Assembly: GCF_010389155.1 (NCBI RefSeq)
Contig: NC_057761.1
Location: 17,362,501 to 17,426,500 of the forward strand
DNA length: 64,000 nucleotides
Source of the DNA: Erigeron canadensis
Taxonomy: Eukaryota > Streptophyta > Magnoliopsida > Asterales > Asteraceae
Reading direction: 5' to 3'
Made by a program: the position numbers and the translations under genes. The notes under the pieces are model-generated. The model did not search any database. It was not told the DNA's origin and saw nothing but the letters and a program-made list of their open reading frames with translations. Positions 11,493 through 21,699 of the stretch are shown here, in pieces. Within the stretch, counting starts at the first letter, position 1. Every line of letters begins with the position of its first letter.

Positions 11493-12135
11493 CCATTAGC
11501 CTAGCATTATTAAAGGAATAACAAAGTTTGAGAAGATAAAAGACATAGTTCAATAACAAAGAGTAAATAAAGATGAAAGATCTAGATCAAGAGTGAAGAT
11601 CGGAAGGTCTTTAGATGCTCCAAAACCTTCTTGGAATCTGCAATTTCGATCTAGGGTTATTCCTGGGCAGCTAGGGCTGCTGAATCGGCTCTCTCTTAGG
11701 GTTTTGAGCGTTAGTTCGACTTAAATAGGTGTTAAAGTCGGTTTCAGATCTAGGCCGACCAGCGGCGCTGGTCTTGGGCTTCCTTGGGCTAGTGGCGCTG
11801 GTTGGTCGAGGAGCGGCCGCTGGTGAACGAGTAGCGGCGCTGGGTGGCTAGGGAGCGGACGCTGGTGAGTACCAGCGAAGCTGGTTAGGTGGCCAGCGAC
11901 CGCTGGTGGCTGCTGTCTTGCACTTGTGTCTTCCTTTGGCTCCCAAACCACCTTGTGTCTTGTAACTTCATAGGCTTTTTGAGTAACATGATGTCATTTA
12001 CCCTCTCTCGCATCTTCCAGGACCTGCATAATCACATCATTCATTAAGTACCAATAGTTCCTGAATAATAACTCATTTAAGCATAGAAATGAAGCCTTTC
12101 TTTAGGGGTTTTTATCACAAAATGGACGCTCATCA
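11493..12135 (-). repeat. LTR of a Tat/Athila-like gypsy element, minus strand
   Basis: Read on the minus strand it begins TGATGAGCGTCC directly after a polypurine tract, as an LTR should. The left end is cut near 11493 by the neighbouring gypsy fragment. The segment 11740-11910 is markedly GC-rich against AT-rich surroundings and contains seven inverted repeats of the type ACCAGCG-n-CGCTGGT. I place it in the Tat/Athila group because the adjoining tract resembles that group as I remember it. Confidence 0.6.
11758..11906. repeat. Seven GC-rich hairpin units
   Basis: Units at 11758-11772 (ACCAGCGGCGCTGGT, perfect around one central base), 11791, 11812, 11833, 11854, 11871-11885 (ACCAGCGAAGCTGGT) and 11893-11906 (CCAGCGACCGCTGG). 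Four consecutive spacings are about 21 bases. All lie inside the LTR above. Confidence 0.85.
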
Positions 12136-12245
12136 TATACCCCCACACTTAAGCTTTTGCTTGTCCTCAAGCAAATAGTCCAAGAAAAATAAAACAATTG
12201 ATGAGTGGACATTTTAAGTGTTAAAGTATTCTACTATATCTAATT
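12136..12245 (-). other. Polypurine tract and internal remnant of the Tat/Athila-like element
   Basis: On the minus strand GTGTGGGGGTATA (12136-12148) precedes the LTR start, and upstream of it lies an AAGCAAAAGCTTAAG stretch typical of the 3' internal end of such gypsy elements. The remnant ends at 12245, where the LTR of copia D begins. The last bases TAATT would be the left target-site copy for D. Confidence 0.6.
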
Positions 12246-12927
12246 TGTAGGGTCCTACGGTTGCACGGATCGTAATAAGTCGTGATTCGTTATGTCAAGA
12301 GTGCGGAATCCTCTTGAGATAACTAGATTGCTATTGCCTTTTGCTAATTAATGAGTAATTAATCAACCCAAGGAGATGCACAAGGCTTGTGGTTCATGTA
12401 GGAGGTCACACGAAGGAACAATTAACCTTAATTCGTAATTTCGTGAATATCCTCAAATGATTAACTAAGATTAACCTAGTCCTGTAGATTAGGTCTTGTA
12501 TTTATACTAGTTGTGTATTGGATCGTGTGGGCTTCGGTCTTAATTAGATAATTAGGCCTGTAATTAACAATAACCAATCTACCTCGTGCTGACGTCAGCA
12601 CAAGGGTAATCCTTCATGTTGATGACGTCAGCACGAGGGACGTGCCTTTGGTTATTTGTTTGGCTTCGTTTGGCTCGTACGTAACATCCAATCATCGTTT
12701 AAGTGTTCTATGACACTTATAAACCTTGATTCTATGTTCTTGTACCTGCAAAACAATATATAACACACAAACACAATACAAAACATAAACAGATATAATA
12801 TTGAAGTTCAAACGTAATCATTAAATATCAACACAAGTTCTTATTTAAATGATTACAAACATAGTTCTTAAAACATAAACGATAATCAAATCTATGTTGC
12901 GATTGTCACAACGAATCTGCATCTACA
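12246..12927 (-). repeat. 3' LTR of copia D (682 bp)
   Basis: On the minus strand it starts TGTAGATGCAG directly after the polypurine tract and ends GACCCTACA, giving TG...CA ends. A TATA-like box GTATAAATAC is at 12498-12507. About 83 and 116 bases upstream of it (in the sense of the element) are two TGACGTCA palindromes at 12590-12597 and 12623-12630. The first sits in a 16-bp perfect palindrome GTGCTGACGTCAGCAC. No matching 5' LTR is in the window. Confidence 0.75.
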
Positions 12928-12940
12928 GACTCCCCCTTGA
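12928..12940 (-). promoter_or_regulatory. Polypurine tract of copia D
   Basis: On the minus strand CAAGGGGGAGTC abuts the LTR start. It primes plus-strand DNA synthesis and fixes the LTR boundary. Confidence 0.8.
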
Positions 12941-12987
12941 CGATTGCAACTAGATCTCTTTAAAGTCTTCGAACTTGAACTTCAAAG

Positions 12988-14111
12988 CTATCCATTAAAC
13001 AAAAATCTTGTGCTATTCGCATGAATTCTCTCTTGTAAACAATGTGCGAGAATGTTGCGATAACGCCTTTCTTCAACTCTCCAAAATTCCACTGCTGAAC
13101 AAGGTGTATCCAAAAGTCTTCTCTGATCACATCTTGACAAGTTGACAACCTGCATTGGATCATACATGCGTAGCAACATTTGTTCCTGTGAATCATCAAC
13201 AAACATTTGTGCTTCGCCTGACTTGACATCTATTTGCCAAAATGTCATCACTGTCAGCATATCTTGATCCCATCTGATAGCGGGAACCTTTTTAACACAT
13301 TTAATCCTTCGTTGTTTAAAATGAAATGTGCCATTTTGATTCTTAATCTTCTTCAAAGGTGTTGGTTTAATCAACCTCTCTTCTGGCTTCAGACCTCTAT
13401 CACTGAAATTTCTAATTCTTTCATCTCTGAATCTATTCCAGTAGAAATCTGCAAGTCCATTGCTCTGAAGAGTAATGAACCATCGTCTTCCCAAATCTAT
13501 CATATCAGAATCACTGAGAGAGTGGAAGTGTCTTTGATTTATTGACATGTACTAGCATCCCTCCTTTCTCTTGATAATAAACAATTTGATTCTGTGATCA
13601 TAGAACCAACTTTGTATCACTGAGAAGTACTTGGGTGCATCCTTGTCTGAGATAAATTCCTAATACATTGATGGTTACAAATTTCCACCCACATGAAAAC
13701 CAGCACGAGTTACAACCACTGGAACCCTTCTATCAATAATGAACTCAGGATCTTGCTGCACCGGAGGTATATTGAATCTTCTAAGATCAATCTCTCGTGT
13801 AGCATCAATATTCTAATATAACTCAAAAATATTATCATGTCCTTCATCAATTATGTTGCAGATACAGCAAACCTCAAATTTGCTGCATTCCTAGGTTCAT
13901 CTAGACTGTCTCTGATTGGATTAAGATTGAGCTGTTCTACTTCAGCTGTTGGTTCAACTTGAATGACTTCATCTTCATTAAAGACACGATCAAAGTCATA
14001 AGGTATATCAAGCAACCTTTTTCTATCAGCTTCTGAAGTAATGAACTCTCCTTCTTCCATATCTTCACCATTGATACTTTCTAAGTCATCCTCAGCATCA
14101 AGATCGTCCAA
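12988..14111 (-). pseudogene. C-terminal region of the extra ORF of element D
   Basis: Minus-strand pieces 14111-13851 and 13548-12988 are joined by a degenerate stretch. The frame of the second piece can be followed upstream through 13550-13810 with three or four in-frame stops, so it was once coding. The first piece is acidic; the second (186 residues) has a WFITLQSNGLADFYWNRFRDE segment and a charged C-terminus. I recall a comparable C-terminal domain in Asteraceae proteins that share the N-terminal domain described below, but have no precise match. A possible 3' splice site, TTTGAATTGCAG, precedes 14111, so an intron between 14388 and 14135 is possible. Function unknown. It stops about 50 bases before the polypurine tract, so it was the last ORF of the element. 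Confidence 0.55.
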
Positions 14112-14134
14112 TGCACCTATCCTTTGAAGCTTAT

Positions 14135-14387
14135 CTGCAATTCAAACAATTTACATATACAAAGATAAAGAACATAAATCATAAGTCAAGACATAATAGT
14201 ATAAATACATAAAAGAAATTAAAATAAATAATACTATATCATAAATATAATGCAACAATTACATTAATATTTATCTTATAATCTTTATCTATTTTAACTT
14301 ACAACAATATTATTATATCATAAATATAATGTAACAAATACATTCATATTTATCTTATAATCATTACAAAAACCAAAATCATTAGCA
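14135..14387. other. AT-rich gap, possible intron of the extra ORF
   Basis: About 250 bases of strongly AT-rich sequence with two related ATAATATTATATCATAAATATAATG-like segments near 14225 and 14310. No coding frame. On the minus strand it ends in a plausible acceptor before 14111, but no convincing donor was found. Confidence 0.4.
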
Positions 14388-14987
14388 CTAAGGTTCATAA
14401 TCCGAATCTGAATCCGAATCTGACTCTGACTCTGAAGATGTATGAGTTAACCCTGACCGTTCTTTCATTTGATCCCTAAGTGATCCTGGATCATAATAAT
14501 CATCATAATACATAATCTCTGCTCTAGCTCTCATATGAGCCTGTGGATCATAACCCAATCTCTTTTCTAGTCTATGCGCAATTAATGGGTGCAAATCTGA
14601 CTCTATAGAAGCATTGGATCATAACCCAGTTTCTGATTCTCCCTTTCTATTCTATCCGAATTAGAATCGGAGTTACCTGAATTGGAATCTTCCTCATCAT
14701 CATCATTTGGATCATCAGGATCTGCATCTGGAGCAGCCATCACAGCTTTACCTTTATCTTGAGTCCTAGAAGTACTAGCACTAGCTGTACCAGCAATCTC
14801 CGACTCTGTCTGTCTTGGCGACTCCCCCTGAATGTTTGCAGTCTCTGTATCCAAAGCATCACCAGCAGCATCTTGACCTTGACCTCTATTCTCTGGCTCA
14901 CTATCCGTTGGTTGTCCTTGGTTTGGACCTTAAGCTGGATCTTGACCTTGACCTCTATTCTCTAGTCTTCTTAGCAAGCACATCATC
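14388..14987 (-). pseudogene. Acidic low-complexity middle of the extra ORF of element D
   Basis: Frames at 14854-14603 and 14594-14388 read in succession. The first is rich in Ser, Asp and Asn with a DPDDPNDDDEEDSNSG run. The second contains LGYDPQAHMRARAEIMYYDD and ends in a Ser/Asp/Glu repeat. A phrase reading ENRGQGQD occurs twice (near 14870 and 14945) in a third frame. These are frameshifted continuations of one disordered linker. No catalytic motif. Confidence 0.5.
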
Positions 14988-15947
14988 CTAACAACCATCT
15001 TTATCTCCCCCTTGAGCCAAGAATTGGTCAAGTCTAGAACCAAGAGAATGAACAAGTGTTGTCATTAAGTCCATCTTTTCTTGATGCTTGGTAGCTTGGA
15101 GCTTTAGCTGGTTCTCCAAAGCTGTAACCCTCATCTCTAACATCTTCTTCTCGGAAAATAAACGACTCAACTGCACTTGAACAGGTACAGGTGGACGTGA
15201 AGTAGAAGCAACATCAGATGTAGAAGCATGGGGTGGCATCGTAGCTTCAAATGAAGGCATACGAGCTCTAAAAGTTCCTGTGGGAGGCATCTGAGGTCGT
15301 TGCAAAGGAGCCAACAGACGTCCCATGATACTGTCGGCTCTGGCTCTTGACGAACTGTAGACTCCGAAGCAGTAGGAATCGTAACAGTTGTAGCCTCAAC
15401 CTCTTCTGAGTCATCTTCTGAGTCATCGCCAGCATTAACAGTAACTGGTAGCTCAGAAGGACCAACATCATCACCAACTGGAGCAGAGGTAGAAATAGAA
15501 ACTCCAGAAGTTGGTGGCACAAGATTTGCAAGATCATCAATATCCCCCATAAGAGTATCAATATCTGGATCATCCTCCAGATTTCCAGCAAACAAAGGAA
15601 CATCATTAAGTCCCTCAAATTGATCAACTCGCTCTTCTTCAGGATTATCTTGAGCCTGATCATCACCACCAGCAGCAGCAACGGGTTCATCATCTTCCCA
15701 ACCTTGTCTAGGGGCAACATAGTTAGGATTAATCAAATGTCCGAACAAAGGTGGATTATCAACATGTACAGGAACATTTCTACTCGACAAGTGCTTCATA
15801 CTTTCAACAAATGCCTTATAAGTAAGACGACCTAAATTGAATGTAGGACCGTCAAATGGTAATTCAGCTGCAAAGTGACGAATGATTATCATCACAAATC
15901 TTGGAAACAGAAAGAATTTCTTGTCTGTACCAAATGACCTCAACTGC
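14988..15947 (-). pseudogene. Central part of the extra ORF of element D, left half
   Basis: From 15943 the frame runs FFLFPRFVMIIIRHF, then an acidic linker to about 15330, where a frameshift moves it to the frame 15326-14988. That ends in a heptad-like helix (EKKMLEMRVTALENQLKLQ) and a short tail. The order of folded N-terminal domain, acidic/proline linker and coiled coil matches proteins I remember from Asteraceae genomes, often mis-annotated there under unrelated names. The first codon is split by element B: T at 54446 and TG at 15942-15941 make the leucine. The role is unproven. Its place after pol is where SIRE elements carry an env-like ORF, but I see no signal peptide or membrane anchor here. 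Confidence 0.6.
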
Positions 15948-16271
15948 TGTTAGAAATCCAAAAATAGTGATAGATTGTAATTTAAGTTAGTGGACTTACT
16001 TGTTGTTAAGTCATAGATAAATGATTTCTAAGGATGAGGGACTAGATGTGTTAATTAGCTTAATTGTATAGTTAGACTATAAATACCCCTCAACACCTTA
16101 GAAATCATAAGCCTTTTCCCTATTCCATTTCATTCCTGTAATTTTACACACACATAATCCCAATCTTTCCTCTCTCTCTCTCTAGAAACACACACTAAAA
16201 CACCAAGAACACACACACACAAAATCCACCATTGAATCTGTGAATTCGGAGATGAAATCGTGTTAATTACA
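15948..16271 (+). repeat. 5' LTR of copia B (324 bp)
   Basis: TG...CA ends. TATA-like CTATAAATAC lies near 16077. A CT-rich microsatellite and an ACACAC run lie near the 3' end. It is followed by the primer-binding site. Confidence 0.95.
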
Positions 16272-16273
16272 TG

Positions 16274-16285
16274 TGGTATCAGAGC
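16274..16285 (+). promoter_or_regulatory. Primer-binding site of copia B (tRNA-iMet)
   Basis: TGGTATCAGAGC two bases after the LTR. Confidence 0.93.
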
Positions 16286-16699
16286 AAAACATCATTCTGA
16301 TATCGATCCATTACTGAATTCAATCACAGTTTCATCAACAATTCAAAATCAAAACCGTTTTTCAAACCGTAACTTGTTCTTCATTTTTCATTGATAAAAT
16401 CGCATAAAATCATAGATTTTTGTTTACAATTAGATTCCTGATAGTTTGAAACACATTCCTGTCAAGTTTCAAGTTCCAATTCGATCAACAACTCGAGATT
16501 GAAATTTGAGTTTTTGGCGCTAAAATTTGGGATTTGATTCTGTTGTGTTTTTAGCCTAATTTTGTTTAAGGATTTGTTGCGGAGGTGAAAACAAACATTT
16601 TGCAAGTGATTTCAAGTTCTTGACTCCAAGTAATTCAGAAGATATTGAAGTTTTAAGAAGTCATCAATGGAGTTCATGAAAATGACTTGTTTCCTGATG

Positions 16700-17490
16700 A
16701 AGAAGATGATGCCAAGACGATCTTCACTAGACCGATCTTCTTTAGAATCGTCTTAGTGCCTGAGATTTCAATTTTCATTCTTGTGTGTTGTGGCTTGTAG
16801 GACGATCTTCACAAGATCGTTCTGTCAAGTGGTTGTAGTGTGAAGTGTTTGTTTGTGGCTAACTAATCCGTAAGGATCGGTTTGGTCAATTCAAATACTT
16901 GAAAAGTATTTATCCTTAGAAAATTTTGAGACAAAATTCTAAGACGATCTTCCCCGAGATCGTCTCATTTTCTGATCCTAGGACGCTCCTGACCAAGATC
17001 GTCTTAGTTTCTCTCTAGAAGTTGGTGTGTTTGATTGATTATTCGAAGTTGTTGTGATTGAGAGTCACACACTTCTTGGGTAACTGATCTTCTAGATTGG
17101 TTTTGCTCAATTACATTCCTTCCATTTCATACTGAAATTCTATCCAAGTTTCTTCAAAACAGTTAGATTTTTTTTTCTGAAAAGTACCTTAAGACGATCT
17201 TCAAAACAAGACCGTCTCATTTTCCTTCAGATTTATAAGACAATCTTCCTTCAAGATCGTTTCATTTCCAAATCTCTCATCTTTAGATTTTCATTTCAAT
17301 CCCCATTTCCAAAAATCCAAAAACATATCTCAATTTCAATTTCATTTCATACTTAGACAAATTCCACTGAATTTCTTCCAAGACGATCTTCCATTAAATC
17401 GTCTTACTTCTTTCTTCAAATCTAGGACGATCTTCCAAAACGATCATCACCTAAAACGATCTTCACCAAGATCGTTTCATTTCCTGATTT
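16700..17490 (+). repeat. Leader hairpin array of copia B
   Basis: Repeated pairs of GACGATCTTC and AGATCGTC/T facing each other, for example near 16945 (GACGATCTTCCCCGAGATCGTC), 17195 and 17440-17485. The arms differ from those of A (GACGAT instead of AACGAT), but complementarity is kept in most pairs. Confidence 0.75.
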
Positions 17491-17536
17491 TTACAACTCT
17501 CATTTCATTTCAAGTTACAAATCAAATCTCTTTCAA

Positions 17537-18844
17537 ATGGCTTCTCGTGAAGCATTGGCATTGGGTTCCGATACAAGACCTCCAGTTCTCTACCGTGGTT
17601 CTTATGGACTATGGAAGAAAAGATTCATGGACTATGTGGAATGTCAATCAAATGGTCACCTTCTTAAAGATTCCATCCTTAATGGACTTGCAGTTCATCG
17701 CCATCCCACTACCGGTGCAATACTCACTCTTGATCTTTTGAATGCTGAACAAAAAGATCGAACAGCTGCAGATAACAGAGCTAGATCATGCTTGTACAAA
17801 GCACTACCAGATGAAATCTATGGCTCTGTTGATTCTTATGATACAGCCAAGGAAATATGGGATGAGGTGGCAAGACAAATGGAAGGATCTGACATGACTT
17901 CAACAATAAGATTGACAAATGTGTTGACTAAGTTTGACAACTTCAGCAAATTGCCAAATGAATCTCTAGAGGCTGTCTACTGTAGGTTCTGCAATGTCAT
18001 AAATGAACTTAGGAAGAACAATGTCAAGAAATCAGAGATTGAGTTAAACATCAAATTCATTAAAGCTCTTGGTCCAGAATGGGAAGATTTTGGAACACAG
18101 ATTAAGCAACATCAAAATCTGACCAAGTTCACCATCCATAATCTTCATGAATCTTTCAAACTCAATGAACATCAAGTTCTAAACAAAGCTTCATCAAACA
18201 AAATGCCAGAAGTTATATCTTCTAATCCTTTGGCATTGATTGTTGAAAAGAAGGTTTCTGAAGCTCTTAAAAGGCAAATGGTAGTTGTTTCCTCATCTGA
18301 TGAGGAGGGAGATGATATGATGGCTACAAGAGATGGTGTCTCAGATGAACTATATCAAGCTCTTGCCGCAGTTACCAAGCACTTCAAGAAAAAGTTCTAT
18401 AAAGCGAGGCCAACAAAAAACAATCTCCGCACTTCTTCCACAAGTGCATTTCCCAAGAAGGAACACTATTATTCTAAGAATAATGGTCAAGGTGAATCAA
18501 GTGGATCCAAGCATGTTGAAAAGAAAGTTGAAGGTTATGACAAACAAGTTGCTGAGAAGGGTAAAGTTTCTTATAAAAAGTGCTATAATTGTGGAATTCC
18601 TGGTCATTTTGCAATTGATTGCAAGCAACCTCGTAAGCGGAACTATGAGTACTACAAGCAGAAGATGTTGTTGGCAAAGCAAGTGGAAGCCGGACATGCA
18701 TTGCTTGCTGAAGATGACAAATGGCTATTGCTGTCGGATGATGAAGATGAAGATCTTTCTGCTAATGTTTGCTTTATGGCGAGGTTGGCAAAGGACAAGG
18801 CTTTTGAGGCTGAAAGCACTGATGATGAGTACCCGGATGATGAG
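17537..18844 (+). CDS. gag: Gag of copia B, intact to the candidate splice donor
   Basis: 436 codons from the ATG after TTTCAA to the phase-0 GAG|GTAAAT boundary. N-terminal gag helical domain, CCHC knuckle CYNCGIPGHFAIDC near 18580-18622, and an acidic DDEDEDL segment. The frame in fact stays open without a stop to 19564, giving a 675-residue Gag plus coiled coil if unspliced. This is the best-preserved coding region of the three copies. Its role is assembly of the virus-like particle and RNA binding. Confidence 0.9.
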
Positions 18845-21699
18845 GTAAATCTTAACTCTACTTTTTCATTAGTTAGAGATAAAGAGACACTTAATTTAGC
18901 TCTGTCTAACTTGACAACTCATATTAAGTCTTTAGCCAACAAAAACAAAAAGTTGCAAAATAGTATTTCATTGTCGAAAAGTGAATTTTCAAAACTTTTT
19001 GAAGAACATTCAAAATTACTTTTTGAACATGATGCTATTAAACAAGACTTTCAATCATATAAAGACCAAGTGTTGGTTAAAGAATGTGAGCTGAATGCCT
19101 CTCCTGATTCTAAGTTATTACAAAAATGTCTTAATCTTGAAAAGACCATTCAAGATCTTGAAAAAGTCAATCAAGATCTTGAAATTCAAAAGACCAATGA
19201 ACGGCTTCGGGCAAATGCTAGACAAATGGATGTTGATATTCTCAGTAAGAAGCTTCAAAAAGCTAAACCAAACAATGTTGAACTCGAAAGGAAGATTTCT
19301 GACTTAAATCATACTTGTTTTCTAAAAGGCGTTGAGATTGAAAATCTTGAAAAACAAATTGAGGAATTTAAAAAGAATATACTTTTCTATCAAGAGAAGT
19401 TATATAAAGTTGAACAAAACCCTCTCTTGGATTTCACTGCCTATTTTAACAAGTCAAAAATTGCAAAAGATGATCTTCTTCTCGGGTTGGGATTTGAGAA
19501 TATCACACCATTGCAAAAAGCCAAGGATAAAATAGAACCTTTGTATGATGAAAAATTTCTTTAACTTGGTATGGTACAATAATTTATTCGTCCAGTGGAT
19601 AACGGATTTGAGACTGATGAAGTTGAGAAACCAAAAGATGAATTTTTGGTTAATTATGATGCTCTAAATGCTTCTTACAAAACAAAAGAATCTTCAATCT
19701 TTAAATTGGAAGAAATTGCATCGAATTTTCAAAACCAAGAATCTGTCTGTCCTCCACCTAAACCAACTAAAATGTATATTCCATCAACATTTTTGGAAAA
19801 ACAAATAGAAGGTTTACAACAAAAGGTGGATTCTCAACAAAAAGTCATTGATCATCTCAAGTCTCAAAGTCCATATTCAGAGGGTAAATTAGTTGTTGTA
19901 CATGCTAAGAAAGTCTGTGAGAATGCTTCTACTCAAACTGACCAAAGTGCTTTAGTAGACCATTCTACCCAGACTATTTGTGTTTCATCTACCAATACAT
20001 CCACTCAAACCCTGACTGATTCTCTTGAATATTCATGTCAAAATGCTGCTACTGTTATAGCTGATGATCATGTGCAATCTAATTTATCTAATGATGAACT
20101 TGCACATAGTTTAGTTTTGATATGGTACTTCTATAGGTTTTTCACTTGTGATACTCTTGATGAATTAGTTGTTCACCCTAAGCTAAGTGCTAGTATAGGT
20201 GTTGATACTTCTACTCAAATTTCTTGTTAAACCAAAGATGTGTCAGTTCAAGTTGAAACTACTCATGATGTGATGTTGGATCCCAAGATTCCTAATTTTT
20301 CAAAAACCTAATTGATTTAGTAGAACATTCAACCCAAACTACTTGTGTTTCATCTACAAATTCCTCCACTTAGACCTTGACTGATTCTCTTGGATGTACT
20401 TATCAAGATACAACTACCTTTATAGCTGATGATTATGTGCAATCTGATTTATCTGATGAAGAACTTGCACATAGTTTAGTTTTGGTATGGTACTTTTATA
20501 GGTTTTTCACATGCAATAATCTTGATGAGTTAGTTGTTCACCATAAGCCTAGTACTAGTGTAGATGTTGATACTTCTACTCAATTTTCTTGTGAGACGGA
20601 AGATGTGTTAGTTCAAGTTGACCTAATTTCTGAGACTACTCATGATGTGAAGTTGGATACCAAGATTCCTGATGTTTCAAAAATTACAAAAGACTTTAAA
20701 ACTAATCAACCTCCGGTGAAATTCTTCACAAAAGATGATTTTGATAAATTCATGGAGGGAGAATATGTTTTTGATTCAAAAACTGAGAAAAAGATTGAAT
20801 CTACCAAAATCAAAGTTGAAACAAATGAGGAATCTCAAAACTCATTTTCCAAAGCTCCAACTTCATATTATTCAAAGAAACGAGTTATTTCCAAATTCGT
20901 CAAGACTAAACCAAAGACCATCACAAAAATCAATAAGTTAAAACCAAATTGTCCTACCCCGGATAATCATATCAAAACAAACAAGTTGAGACCATTCCCA
21001 GAACAAAGTACACCAAAGTGAAACTTCCGAAAGACAATCCTAATGTTTCTTCATCTAACTCTTAATCTAGCTCATTACCTAAGGTATCTAAGTCTAGCTC
21101 AGTTTCGCTAACTAGGGATACTTCAAATGGTTCAACTAGATATAGGGATAGATATGGATGGTTTTCTCATGATAAACCAAAGAAGCAAGAAGTTTCCTTA
21201 CCTCCAAAAGAGACCAAAAAGATGTAAGTGTTTAAAACCCCTCGTTCTAATCTTTTTAGTTTCAATTCAATAGGTGGAAAGAGCATAAATAGTGATACTA
21301 AATGGGTAGCTAAGTCATTAGTACCTAAGATCACTAGTAAGCATGTTGAGGAAAAGCATGTTGAGTCATAAAAGGAAGAAGAGAGTTCCTATTGATCTGA
21401 ACAATTCATCTTTGAAAAACAATGTTAATAATGCCAAGGCAATGCCTTGTGGATCTGTAAACAATTTTAATTCTCGTGCTTGTGTGAATGATTTGAAAGA
21501 CATTCCTTTAATTCATGTGTGAATGTTCGTACTTTTTATACAAATTTGCTTATTGATGATGTGCTTGTTAATGCTTATGTTAATTCTAAAGCATGTTTGT
21601 ATGCATTTCCTAAGTTATATACCCTGCCTGTGTTAACTAACCACAAAGGACCCGTCTTCAAGTAGGTACCTAAAGTCGGTTAAATTTCTTTGATTGCAG
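18845..21699 (+). pseudogene. Gag extension of copia B, also candidate intron
   Basis: The first part (to 19564) continues gag in frame as a coiled coil, including QNPLLDFTAYFNKSK. A TAA at 19562 then interrupts it. Further pieces at 19595-20230 and 20377-21021 carry the STQT motifs. This block is present twice, about 365 bases apart (starting near 19955 and 20325), a duplication not seen in A or C. The remainder to 21683 is heavily broken. The region ends TTTGATTGCAG at 21699. It starts GTAAAT in phase 0 with gag, and 21700 is phase 0 for pol. No enzymatic domain. Confidence 0.65.

Noticed and set aside
11721..11951. A proline-rich 76-residue frame over the GC-rich hairpins
   Set aside because: It is a by-product of repeated CCAGCG words on the minus strand; no start context or homology.
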